A stretch of DNA of 53,611 bases. Origin: Flavobacterium denitrificans DSM 15936 (GTDB lineage Bacteria > Bacteroidota > Bacteroidia > Flavobacteriales > Flavobacteriaceae). The notes beneath the pieces were generated by a model. It had not been told where the DNA came from. It did not search any database and saw only the letters and a program-made list of their open reading frames with translations. The position numbers were made by a program, and so were the translations under genes. The number at the start of each line of letters is the position of its first letter. Position 1 is the first letter of the stretch. Shown here one piece after another: positions 24,946 to 32,710 of this stretch. Location of the stretch: the NCBI RefSeq assembly GCF_000425445.1, contig NZ_KE384379.1:357257-410867 (forward strand). Direction: 5' to 3'.

Positions 24946-26190
24946 TTATTCGTCTCTAAGTGCTACAATAGGTTTGATTTTGGCTGCTCTGTATGCTGGA
25001 AAAAAACCAGCCATTGCGCCCGCGAAAACAAGCAAAACTAATGTTGTCAATGCTACGCTGAAATCAACTTCTGGATTTCTGAAATATTCACTCTGTACCA
25101 TTGGCCCAACAAGTTCCAACAATAATAGACTCATCAACAATCCTACAAAACCAGCAATTGTGGTAATAAAGATTGATTCGTGAAGAATCATTGTAATAAT
25201 TGAAAATGGCGATGCACCAAGTGCTTTTCGAATTCCAATTTCTTTAGTTCTTTCTTTAACAATGATAAGCATAATATTACTCACACCCACAACTCCCGCT
25301 ATGATCGTACAAATACCAACCCACCAAAAAAACAATCTGATGTATAAATTCAAGTCATAAAATTGCTTAGCATCTTTAACCGAATTGTACACACCTACCC
25401 CACTGTCATCATCAGGAGCAACCATGTTTTTGCTTTTCAATAAATCTTTTAAATCTTGAGTGAATTTTTCAGACTGCGCCAATGCTTCATCATAATCATT
25501 TGTTTTTTTCAATGTAAAAAACATATTACTGATTTTGTCACCGGCTCCAAAAGCTCTTTGCACTGTAGTTAAAGGCAAATAGGCTCTTGCTTCTTCTCTT
25601 TCCCCTCCCGGATCTGTAAAAATCCCAATTACTTTAAAGTTGATATTATTGATCTGTATTTCTTTTCCAAGAGCATCCTGATCTTTAAACAAATCAGTTT
25701 TTATTTTCATACCAATAGTAGCGACTTTTTCATTGTTTTGTAAGTCTTTAGCATTGACATACCTTCCCTGTACGATAACTAGATTTTCAACTTGTCCGTA
25801 ATCAGGATCAACACCTCTATATTGATAATTTCCATTTTCTTTGCCATAAGCAAATTGTGCTCCCCAATAATTCTGTGTAGAGGCTCTTAAATCTAGTTTA
25901 TCTTCAAATTTTTGAACTGATTGATTGTAATCACTATTCCTAAACTGAATTTGTCTTCCTGGATTTAGTCCTTTGTACTCTTTTGTTGTTGTACCAGACC
26001 AAACCTCTATAATTCCTGCGGCGTCGCGTTCAAATTGTTTTTCAATTCCATTTTGAAGACCTTTTCCCGCTCCAAGCAAAATCACCAAAATAAAAATTCC
26101 AGATGCAACTGAAACTCCCGTCAAAAAAGTTCGCAACCGATTTTTGGAGATTGCTTCAAATATTTCTTGCCAACGCTCAATATTAAACAT
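24946..26190 (-). CDS. MacB-type ABC transporter permease (first)
   Basis: A 414-residue MacB/FtsX-type permease. Its first membrane helix (about 18-40) starts after NRLRTFLTGVSVASG; a periplasmic MacB core domain follows, then three C-terminal helices with NIMLIIVKERTKEIGIRKALGASP. It overlaps the ATPase gene by 8 bases, so the two are translated together. It is a diverged paralogue of the permease that follows it. Probable substrates are lipids, peptides or antibiotics, which cannot be told from sequence alone. Confidence 0.92.
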   Translation of the reverse strand: MFNIERWQEIFEAISKNRLRTFLTGVSVASGIFILVILLGAGKGLQNGIEKQFERDAAGIIEVWSGTTTKEYKGLNPGRQIQFRNSDYNQSVQKFEDKLDLRASTQNYWGAQFAYGKENGNYQYRGVDPDYGQVENLVIVQGRYVNAKDLQNNEKVATIGMKIKTDLFKDQDALGKEIQINNINFKVIGIFTDPGGEREEARAYLPLTTVQRAFGAGDKISNMFFTLKKTNDYDEALAQSEKFTQDLKDLLKSKNMVAPDDDSGVGVYNSVKDAKQFYDLNLYIRLFFWWVGICTIIAGVVGVSNIMLIIVKERTKEIGIRKALGASPFSIITMILHESIFITTIAGFVGLLMSLLLLELVGPMVQSEYFRNPEVDFSVALTTLVLLVFAGAMAGFFPAYRAAKIKPIVALRDE

Positions 26191-26884
26191 AAGATGAAGC
26201 TCTAACTTGTTCTACTTTTTTATCATCGATAATTAATCCGTCTTTCAGGACCACATTTCTCTTGCACATAGCGGCAATGTCGGGTTCGTGCGTAACGATC
26301 AAAATTGTTTTACCTTCATCGTTAATTCCTTGAATAAGCTCCATAACTTCATAAGAAGTTTTAGTATCCAAAGCTCCAGTAGGTTCATCGGCAAGCAAAA
26401 CTTTCGGATTTGAGGCTAATGCTCTTGCAATTGCAACACGTTGTTTTTGACCTCCCGAAAGTTCATTTGGCAAGTGGTGCGAGTGAGAACCCAGACCAAC
26501 TTTCTCCAAATATTTCATAGCAATTTCATAACGTTCTTTTCTTTTGATACCTTGATAATACAGTGGCATCGCTACATTATCAAGTGCACTTTTATAATTA
26601 ATTAAGTTAAAAGACTGAAAAACAAATCCTAAAAATTTATTACGGTATTTTGACGCTATTGTTTCATTCAATTTTTTAATCGGAGTTTTATCTAAAGTAT
26701 AACTTCCAGAATCAGCCTCATCTAAAATTCCCAAAATATTTAGGAGGGTCGATTTACCAGATCCTGAAGATCCCATGATAGCTACCAGCTCACCTTCTTC
26801 AATATTAAAATTTATGCCTTTTAACACATGCAGTTCTGAACTTCCCATTTTATAGGATTTATGCAAATCTTTGATTTCAATCAT
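26183..26884 (-). CDS. ABC exporter ATP-binding protein (MacB/LolD type)
   Basis: A 233-residue ABC ATPase. It has Walker A GSSGSGKST (38-46), Gln90 of the Q-loop in FVFQSFNL, signature LSGGQKQRVAIARAL starting at 142, Walker B VLLADE (162-167) and the switch His in VTHEP. It heads the operon ATPase, permease, permease, adaptor, tolC, adaptor. The first permease gene overlaps its end by 8 bases. Upstream, a -7-like TATTATTG (minus strand, 26906-26913) has one mismatch to consensus, so the promoter is uncertain. Confidence 0.95.
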   Translation of the reverse strand: MIEIKDLHKSYKMGSSELHVLKGINFNIEEGELVAIMGSSGSGKSTLLNILGILDEADSGSYTLDKTPIKKLNETIASKYRNKFLGFVFQSFNLINYKSALDNVAMPLYYQGIKRKERYEIAMKYLEKVGLGSHSHHLPNELSGGQKQRVAIARALASNPKVLLADEPTGALDTKTSYEVMELIQGINDEGKTILIVTHEPDIAAMCKRNVVLKDGLIIDDKKVEQVRASSYV

Positions 26885-27030
26885 GGTATTGTTAATTTTT
26901 TAAAACAATAATAATATTTTTTATAAGTAAATTATGATAACAAAACGTTAATAATTTCGTTTTAATATTTAAATAAGACGGCAGTCTTTCGCAATTGTTA
27001 CACTTTTTTACAATTATTTAATTGTTTTCT

Positions 27031-27038
27031 TAATTTTG
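27031..27038 (+). promoter_or_regulatory. -7 promoter element for the DUF4403 gene
   Basis: TAATTTTG matches TAnnTTTG. It covers a GTG that could otherwise be taken as the start codon, which makes the ATG at 27062 the real start. The rest of the divergent gap (26885-27030) is AT-rich, with no further signal that I can name. Confidence 0.55.
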
Positions 27039-27061
27039 TGTCACTAAAAAAAATTGTACCA

Positions 27062-28468
27062 ATGAAGCTTACTTCAATTTTCGCTTTATTTATAGCTATT
27101 GCAATTCTTGCTGGCTGTTCAACATCTCAAAAATTAGAAACTTTAAAACCAGAACCAGATGATGCAAGTCCGCTGGTTTATGATGCTAGTCCTTCATTTA
27201 TTAATTTGCCGATAACTGTAAAATTATCGGACATTGAAAATCAAACAAACGCCCTTTTAAACGGATTAATTTATGAAGACAACAATATCGAAGATGATGA
27301 TATTGAAATGAAAGTCTGGAAACAGGCACCTATTAAAATTCAAAACGATCCGACTTCTCCAGATAAAAAGATCAAAACTGTTTTGCCGTTAAAAGCAACT
27401 GTAAAATATAGAATTGGAACAAAAAAACTAGGAGTCGAACTTTATGATACTCGTGAATTTAATTTGAACGGCGTAATTACTTTATCAAGCGATGTCGCGT
27501 TGACCAATTGGAAATTAAACACAAAAACCGAATTCAAATCATTGGAGTGGAGCGAAAGCCCAACTATGATGGTTTTTGGAAAAAGCATGCCAATTACGTA
27601 TTTGATAAATCCAGCAATTTCTATTTTCAAATCAAAAATTGAAAAGAAAATCGACGAATCAATTGAAAAATCGATGGATTTTAAGTCGAATGTTTTAACT
27701 GCGCTAGAAAAAATTTGTACGCCATTTCAAATGAGCGACACGTATGAAAGCTGGTTAAGAATTGCTCCAATAGAAGTTTATTCAACAAACGCAAAACTCA
27801 AAAACGATTCCTTTTTATTGGATATGGGAATGAAATGCAATATGGAAACTATTGTTGGCAAACAACCAGAATCAAAATTCAATGCCAATAAAATTGTTTT
27901 AAAACCTGTTGCTAAAATCCCGAATCAGGTTAGTGCTAATATCGCAGCAATATCAACTTATGCGGATGCTTCTAAAATAATGACGAAAAATTTTGCTGAT
28001 CAGGAATTTGGCTCTGGAGGCAAAAAAATAACCGTAAAAAGTGTTTCTATCTGGCACAAAGACGGAAAAATGGTTATTGCATTGGATGTTTTAGGATCCA
28101 TAAACGGAACATTATATCTGAACGGATTTCCGCAATACAATCCGCAAACCAAGGAAATTTATTTTGACAAACTGGATTATGTTTTAGATACCAAAAGCAA
28201 ATTAATGAGAACTGCAAGCTGGTTGGGGCAAGGCTATATTTTAAGAAAGATGGAAGCAAGTTGCCGTTATTCCATTCAACCAAATTTGGAGGAAGGCAAA
28301 AAAAGTATGGCTTCGTACCTTAAAAACTATTCGCCAATGCCTGGAGTTTTTGTAAATGGGAAAATGGAAGATATAGTTTTTGATAAAATTCAGTTAACGA
28401 ATCAAGCGATTATCGCTTTTATCAAAATAAACGGAACCGTGAATGTTTCTGTTGATGGATTAAAATAA
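27062..28468 (+). CDS. DUF4403-family lipoprotein
   Basis: A 468-residue lipoprotein. The signal ends in a lipobox (AILAGC) with the anchor Cys near residue 18. The rest is an alpha/beta protein with features of DUF4403 (SFINLPITVKLSDIENQTN near the start; VDGLK at the end). DUF4403 proteins are thought to have a lipid-binding TULIP-type fold, which would suit lipid transfer in the envelope; this is inference from memory of the family. No acidic export signal follows the Cys, so it may face the periplasm. It is a single-gene unit that ends in a bidirectional terminator shared with the minus-strand operon. Confidence 0.83.
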   Translation: MKLTSIFALFIAIAILAGCSTSQKLETLKPEPDDASPLVYDASPSFINLPITVKLSDIENQTNALLNGLIYEDNNIEDDDIEMKVWKQAPIKIQNDPTSPDKKIKTVLPLKATVKYRIGTKKLGVELYDTREFNLNGVITLSSDVALTNWKLNTKTEFKSLEWSESPTMMVFGKSMPITYLINPAISIFKSKIEKKIDESIEKSMDFKSNVLTALEKICTPFQMSDTYESWLRIAPIEVYSTNAKLKNDSFLLDMGMKCNMETIVGKQPESKFNANKIVLKPVAKIPNQVSANIAAISTYADASKIMTKNFADQEFGSGGKKITVKSVSIWHKDGKMVIALDVLGSINGTLYLNGFPQYNPQTKEIYFDKLDYVLDTKSKLMRTASWLGQGYILRKMEASCRYSIQPNLEEGKKSMASYLKNYSPMPGVFVNGKMEDIVFDKIQLTNQAIIAFIKINGTVNVSVDGLK

Positions 28469-28499
28469 AAAAAGCAGTCTAAATTTAGACTGCTTTTTT
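28468..28499. terminator. bidirectional terminator
   Basis: A perfect 32-base palindrome, AAAAAAGCAGTCTAAA joined to its complement. It gives a T run on both strands, stops both the DUF4403 gene and the oxidase-assembly operon, and extends into the last codons of the small CxxC gene. Confidence 0.85.
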
Positions 28500-28727
28500 C
28501 TTTTTAGATTGGTACATTCTGTAAATCAGATAACCAATTATACCCACTAGCAAATACGGAATTACCATTAGATATACAATTCCATCATTTACTGCTTCTG
28601 CTTTTTTAGTATTCGAATCTCCCGCCAGTGCTGCACGGCACATTGCACATTGCGCATTTGCAGAAACTCCGATTAAGAAAAGACAAAATCCAAAAAAAAG
28701 TCTTTGAAAATTAGTATTCTTTAGCAT
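28485..28727 (-). CDS. small CxxC membrane protein, unknown function
   Basis: An 80-residue protein. The signal peptide ends at VSANA, so that the mature chain begins QCAMCRAALAG. A polar stretch and a single membrane helix (about residues 49-69) follow, then a Lys-rich cytoplasmic tail (QSKKKKAV). The periplasmic CxxC could bind metal or act as a thiol pair; there is no CxxCH heme motif. It is the last gene of the run with DUF420 and SCO genes, which points to cytochrome oxidase assembly. An ATG at 28760 would add a cytoplasmic leader and overlap the DUF420 gene by 11 bases; I prefer 28727. The terminator palindrome overlaps its last codons. Confidence 0.72.
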   Translation of the reverse strand: MLKNTNFQRLFFGFCLFLIGVSANAQCAMCRAALAGDSNTKKAEAVNDGIVYLMVIPYLLVGIIGYLIYRMYQSKKKKAV

Positions 28728-28749
28728 TTTAAAATTTGATATTTTATTT

Positions 28750-29292
28750 TTAGTGTACATAGTAAGGAGAAATCATTAAGTAAACCACAACTCCTGTTAT
28801 CGCAACATACAACCAAAGCGGAAAAGTGATTTTAGCTATTTTTTTATGTCTGTCAAAACGTTGCGCAAGCGCTCTAACGTAAGTGATCAAAACAAGAGGA
28901 ATAATTGCTATTGACAATAAAATATGAGTAATCAAAATAAAGAAATACGCATAGCGCAAAATACCTTCACCGCCATATTTAGTAGAATCAGCCGTCATAT
29001 GATATGCAACATACATCACTAAAAAAGCTACAGACAAAGCAATTGCCAAAGTCATTAACCGCTCGTGTAAAACACGTTTTCCATTCTTAATTGCAATCAC
29101 AGCCCAAACTAAAACAACAGCCGTTATTCCGTTTATGGTTGCATAAACCGGAGGCAACATTGATAATGGCTCAACATTGTATCCAAAATCTTTTAGTTTT
29201 ACACCAAATAAAATTGCTACAACAACTGGTATTACAATTGAAACCGCAACTATGAATTTATTATATTTTTTTTCTAGTGAATTATCTTCCAT
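28750..29292 (-). CDS. DUF420-family membrane protein (possible oxidase assembly factor)
   Basis: A 180-residue protein with five predicted membrane helices. It has conserved histidines in or near helices (KRVLHERLM, MYVAYHMTAD, LITHILLS) and a final SPYYVH. DUF420 proteins (YozB/CtaM-like) are linked with heme-copper oxidase function in other bacteria; I recall this rather than see it here. Its place directly behind the SCO gene (1 base between them) fits that role. The histidines could hold heme or metal. Confidence 0.83.
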   Translation of the reverse strand: MEDNSLEKKYNKFIVAVSIVIPVVVAILFGVKLKDFGYNVEPLSMLPPVYATINGITAVVLVWAVIAIKNGKRVLHERLMTLAIALSVAFLVMYVAYHMTADSTKYGGEGILRYAYFFILITHILLSIAIIPLVLITYVRALAQRFDRHKKIAKITFPLWLYVAITGVVVYLMISPYYVH

Positions 29293-29293
29293 C

Positions 29294-29983
29294 TTATTCT
29301 TCTAATAATACTTTAATATCTTCCTGAATTTCTCTAACTCCTTTTTTATCTAAACCATCATAATACAAAATAGGGTTTCCAAACTCATCTTTTCTGCAAC
29401 GAATTTTGCCATCTTTGTCAATTAAAGCAAATAAACCCGAATGCTCAAAACCTCCATTTACTTTTGCATTTTCACCAGCATATAAATTAAATCCTTTATT
29501 TGACAAGTCCATTATTGTTGCTTTGTCACCAGTAAGGAAATTCCAATTCGAAGATTTCACTCCTATTAATTTTGCATGATCTTTTAAGACTGCAGGCGTA
29601 TCATGGCCTGGATCGATTGTTATGGAAACAATTCCGAAATTTGGATTTCCAAAGAAAGTTTTCTCAATTTCCAGCATGCTCAAATTCATTTTTGGGCAAA
29701 TTGAAGGACAAGTTGTAAAGAAAAACTCCAAAACATAAACCTTCCCTTTATATGTTTCATTTGAAACTTTCACGCCATCCTGATTTGTTAATTCAAATTT
29801 AGGAGCTGGGCCAATGGTTAGCAATTTCCCATCTTCTTTGGCATTCTTAGAACCAACATTATCCAAACGGTTTCCTTTTACAACTTCACCGTTTTGAATT
29901 CTATTTACGATTTTTGGCACTGCATAAATTCCAAAAATTAGAACTACAAACGAAATTCCGATATATGATTTGTTTTTAAACAT
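29294..29983 (-). CDS. SCO1/SenC-type copper chaperone
   Basis: A 229-residue membrane-anchored thioredoxin-fold protein (helix 7-27). It loads copper into the CuA site of cytochrome c oxidase. The three copper ligands are present: Cys92 and Cys96 in TTCPSICPKMN and His181 in FEHSGLF. The ITIDPGHDTP segment and LTGDKATIMDL also fit the family. It lies 11 bases behind a paralogue that has lost these ligands and 1 base before DUF420. Confidence 0.94.
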   Translation of the reverse strand: MFKNKSYIGISFVVLIFGIYAVPKIVNRIQNGEVVKGNRLDNVGSKNAKEDGKLLTIGPAPKFELTNQDGVKVSNETYKGKVYVLEFFFTTCPSICPKMNLSMLEIEKTFFGNPNFGIVSITIDPGHDTPAVLKDHAKLIGVKSSNWNFLTGDKATIMDLSNKGFNLYAGENAKVNGGFEHSGLFALIDKDGKIRCRKDEFGNPILYYDGLDKKGVREIQEDIKVLLEE

Positions 29984-29994
29984 TTCGATAAAAA

Positions 29995-30636
29995 TTAAAG
30001 TTGTTTTGTGGCGTTGTGATTCTTTTTAAGGGCTGCACGATATTCATATAAAATGATTTTGAAATCATCAAGCATTTCGTTACTCAGCTCAGAAGGATGA
30101 AAAGTATTGTATCCTTCTTTGTATTCGTCTTTATCTTTTCTTCCTCTAAGATTTCTTTCTTTATCAATTATGTAAACATTTGAAGTTTCAAGATTCTTAT
30201 CTAGTTTTTCTTTTAGATGAAGCCCATCATAAAATTTTTGAATTTCTTCATTTGAAGCAAATACAAAATTCCAATTTTTAACATCTGTAAAAGGAGATAA
30301 GGCATCAACTATTTTTTTTGCCTCATTTTCGGTCCCAAGTGGACACAGAATTACAAACTGAAGATCTTCAAAACCATTATAACGTTTGTAGATTTTTTCA
30401 TTTAGATTAAAATAATTACCTCGGTTTTCTAAAATATTAGTACCTCCAAAACCAAGTACCGTAATCTTCTTATTAAGAGAGATTTTTTTTCCGTTTAATG
30501 AATTCCAATTTCCAAAGTCAGCTACTTTAGGTGTTATTACAGGAAGTGTTGTAAAGCTATTTACTCCAGAAGCAAAAAATAAATAAGCTACAATTGGCAA
30601 GACAAAAAGTACAAAGAGAACTATATTTTTTTTCAT
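29995..30636 (-). CDS. SCO-like protein lacking copper ligands
   Basis: A 213-residue protein with an N-terminal helix (residues 4-22) and a thioredoxin-like domain. It aligns with the SCO protein downstream, best at its end: IIDKERNLRGRKD against LIDKDGKIRCRKD, then a DDFKIILYEY helix against EDIKVLLEE. Where SCO has CPSIC it has GGTNILEN, and the ligand His is replaced by Thr/Ser (ETSNVY). So it cannot bind copper like SCO. It is the first gene of the assembly operon. It may be a structural partner, a regulator or a decayed duplicate; the frame is intact and shows no sign of decay. Confidence 0.75.
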   Translation of the reverse strand: MKKNIVLFVLFVLPIVAYLFFASGVNSFTTLPVITPKVADFGNWNSLNGKKISLNKKITVLGFGGTNILENRGNYFNLNEKIYKRYNGFEDLQFVILCPLGTENEAKKIVDALSPFTDVKNWNFVFASNEEIQKFYDGLHLKEKLDKNLETSNVYIIDKERNLRGRKDKDEYKEGYNTFHPSELSNEMLDDFKIILYEYRAALKKNHNATKQL

Positions 30637-30662
30637 TGTTTATGCGGGAAAATATTGAGGTA

Positions 30663-30670
30663 CAAAAATA
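30663..30670 (-). promoter_or_regulatory. -7 promoter element for the SCO/DUF420 operon
   Basis: Reads TATTTTTG on the minus strand, a TAnnTTTG match, 26 bases before the first gene. It partly overlaps the T run of the terminator that ends the oxidase subunit operon. Confidence 0.5.
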
Positions 30671-30693
30671 AAAAAATCCCGATGTTATCGGGA
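30667..30693 (-). terminator. terminator of the ctaB-subunit III-subunit IV operon
   Basis: On the minus strand TCCCGAT (30693-30687) pairs with ATCGGGA (30683-30677) around a three-base loop, followed by a long T run. It lies 23 bases after the subunit IV stop. Confidence 0.85.
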
Positions 30694-30715
30694 CTCTTTT
30701 CGAATTAATATCATG

Positions 30716-31072
30716 TTAAAAATTCCATTTAATAGTAGAATCTTTAAAAACCCCATAAATATAATGTCCTTCTGTCAAAAGAATAAACAGTAAATATAAA
30801 ACTAGGAAAATGACTGGTGATACAACAGACCATCTAAGGCTGCTTTTTTCACCTTCCATGTGCATAAATGCCCATACTATATAATATGCTTTGAAAATTG
30901 TAAGGATATAGAAAATCCAGTTCAATAAATTCAAACCAACAAAATGATTAAATTCTAATGATGCAGGTTTGTAGATACCAAGAATAACTTCTACTGTAGT
31001 TACTACTGATAGTAATGCAAAAACAAACCAGATTCTTTTTGTATTTGATACGTATTCGTGACCGTGTGCCAT
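30716..31072 (-). CDS. cytochrome c oxidase subunit IV-type protein
   Basis: A 118-residue protein with three membrane helices, of the prokaryotic COX4/caa3 subunit IV group. Helix 2 is followed by FKAYYIVWAFMHMEGE, which is typical of this family. It is the last gene of the operon ctaB, subunit III, subunit III, subunit IV. The catalytic subunits I and II are not in the window. Confidence 0.88.
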   Translation of the reverse strand: MAHGHEYVSNTKRIWFVFALLSVVTTVEVILGIYKPASLEFNHFVGLNLLNWIFYILTIFKAYYIVWAFMHMEGEKSSLRWSVVSPVIFLVLYLLFILLTEGHYIYGVFKDSTIKWNF

Positions 31073-31091
31073 AATAATAAATCTTAAAAAA

Positions 31092-32078
31092 TTAAACTAA
31101 GTAGAAAACTGTAAATACAAATACCCAAACTAAATCTACGAAGTGCCAGTATAATCCAACTTTCTCTACCATTTCGTAGCTTCTTCTTTTCTCGTAAGTT
31201 CCTAATAAAACATTAAAGAAGATAATGATATTAATGATAACTCCTGAGAATACGTGGAATCCGTGGAATCCAGTGATGAAGAAGAAGAAATCAGCAAATA
31301 ATTTACTTCCGTATTCGTTTCTAGTCAAGTTTGCACCCTCAACTACATATTTAGCAGTCGCTAAACGAGTTTCAGAGTCTTCTCTTGATAAAACAGTTTT
31401 CTTTTTCTCTTTAGTAAGATTTTCAGTTCTTATTAATAATTCAGGATGCGCTTTAAATCCAGCTTGTACTTCCGCAACTGTATATGTTGGCTGTGTTTCT
31501 GCATCTTCCATGAACCAAGTTGAATGGCTTCTTGTCAAAGCTTCTCTTTGTTCTGGCAATTTTACAGCAAACTCATTAAGAGCTACTCTTTTACCTTCTT
31601 TATCAACAAACTGCAATAAGCTTCCACCTGCTGTTTCAACTGCACCATATTCTCCTTTAATGAAGTTTTTCCACTCCCAAGCTTGAGAACCAACGAAAAT
31701 AAAACCTCCAACAATAGTCAAGAACATATAGATTGCAACCTTTGTCTTTTTCAATTGATGTCCTGCATCAACAGCCAATACCATTGTTACAGATGAGAAA
31801 ATCAAGATAAAAGTCATCAAGGCTACATAATACATAGGAGCCGAAACGCCATGCATAAATGGGAAGTGAGTAAACACTTCGTCAGCCAAAGGCCAAGTTT
31901 CAATAAATTTAAATCTAGAAAAACCATAAGCAGCAAGAAATCCAGAGAATGTCAAGGCATCTGATACGATAAAAAACCACATCATCATTTTACCATAACT
32001 TGCTCCTAATGGCTGGATATCCTCTCCGCCTCCCCAAGTTTTTTCGTTGTTATTTGCAGTAGTAACTGTCGCTTCCAT
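31092..32078 (-). CDS. cytochrome c oxidase subunit III with large loop insertion
   Basis: A 328-residue heme-copper oxidase subunit III. The helices and the motifs FLAAYGFSRF, SQAWEWKNF and FFFITGFHGFHVFSG are present, and the C-terminus ends in the usual YWHFVDLVWVFVFT. Between the WEW segment (near 137) and the GFHGFHV helix there is a charged stretch of about 115 residues (141-258), where a typical subunit III has around 15. The stretch has no hydrophobic segment and no cysteines. Typical length of the family is 190-260. It follows a second, shorter subunit III gene, so the oxidase may use both. Confidence 0.9.
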   Translation of the reverse strand: MEATVTTANNNEKTWGGGEDIQPLGASYGKMMMWFFIVSDALTFSGFLAAYGFSRFKFIETWPLADEVFTHFPFMHGVSAPMYYVALMTFILIFSSVTMVLAVDAGHQLKKTKVAIYMFLTIVGGFIFVGSQAWEWKNFIKGEYGAVETAGGSLLQFVDKEGKRVALNEFAVKLPEQREALTRSHSTWFMEDAETQPTYTVAEVQAGFKAHPELLIRTENLTKEKKKTVLSREDSETRLATAKYVVEGANLTRNEYGSKLFADFFFFITGFHGFHVFSGVIINIIIFFNVLLGTYEKRRSYEMVEKVGLYWHFVDLVWVFVFTVFYLV

Positions 32079-32120
32079 AAAAGATATTCGTTAAAAAGTT
32101 CCCAAATTTACGTTTTTTTC

Positions 32121-32708
32121 TTATTTAAAGAAATATAAAAATAAAAATAAATACACCCATAATAAATCCAAAAAGTGCCAATACATCGCACCTAGTTCTA
32201 TACCAAGAGTTTGAGTCGAATTGTATTTTTGTTTAAAATGATTATAAATTATAATTAAAAGTGAAATTAATCCACCTGCCAAGTGCAATAAGTGCGTCAC
32301 AGTCACTACATAAAGAAAAGTTGTAGTAATTGAGCTACCTTGTCCTGTAAAATAATACCCTTTTTCAACGATTTGTCCAAATCCTTGAAATTGCAACACT
32401 ATAAACAAAACCCCTAAAGCCAAAGTCCCTAAAAGCAATGCCGTAACTGCGCTTCTATTATCTTTCTGAATTGCTTTTTTTGCTAAATAAAAAGTAACGC
32501 TGCAACCAATAATTACTGCTGTACTATAATAAAATGCAGTTGGCAATTGAAAATCCTTCAACCAGTCAGCTCTTGATTTACTTACCACAAACGCACTTGT
32601 AAGTCCTGCAAACATCATGGTCATACTTACCATGGCGAATAACAAAATCAATTTTGCCGATTTTGATTTTCTTAATTGTTCATCACTTGCTTTAATTGTC
32701 ATTTCCAT
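32121..32708 (-). CDS. cytochrome c oxidase subunit III (short form)
   Basis: A 195-residue subunit III with five predicted helices. It has the family motifs LTSAFVVSKSRADW, TVTHLLHLAGGL and GAMYWHFLDLLWVYLFLFL. In contrast to the next gene it has no loop insertion. It lies 2 bases after ctaB. Such short forms occur in Bacteroidota oxidases as one of two subunit III-like proteins. Confidence 0.92.
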   Translation of the reverse strand: MEMTIKASDEQLRKSKSAKLILLFAMVSMTMMFAGLTSAFVVSKSRADWLKDFQLPTAFYYSTAVIIGCSVTFYLAKKAIQKDNRSAVTALLLGTLALGVLFIVLQFQGFGQIVEKGYYFTGQGSSITTTFLYVVTVTHLLHLAGGLISLLIIIYNHFKQKYNSTQTLGIELGAMYWHFLDLLWVYLFLFLYFFK

Positions 32709-32710
32709 AA

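Noticed and set aside
23678..26190. The two permease genes as a frameshifted or recently duplicated single gene
   Set aside because: Both are full length with complete MacB/FtsX architecture and are clearly diverged.
27038..27061. GTG at 27038 as start of the DUF4403 gene
   Set aside because: It lies on the -7 promoter element and would add eight residues in front of a complete lipoprotein signal.
31225..31686. Plus-strand reading frame of 153 codons
   Set aside because: Antisense to the inserted segment of subunit III, with no start signal and no recognisable motif.
31092..32708. The two subunit III genes as one broken gene or an assembly duplication
   Set aside because: Each has its own start, complete motifs and a different length; only short motifs are shared.
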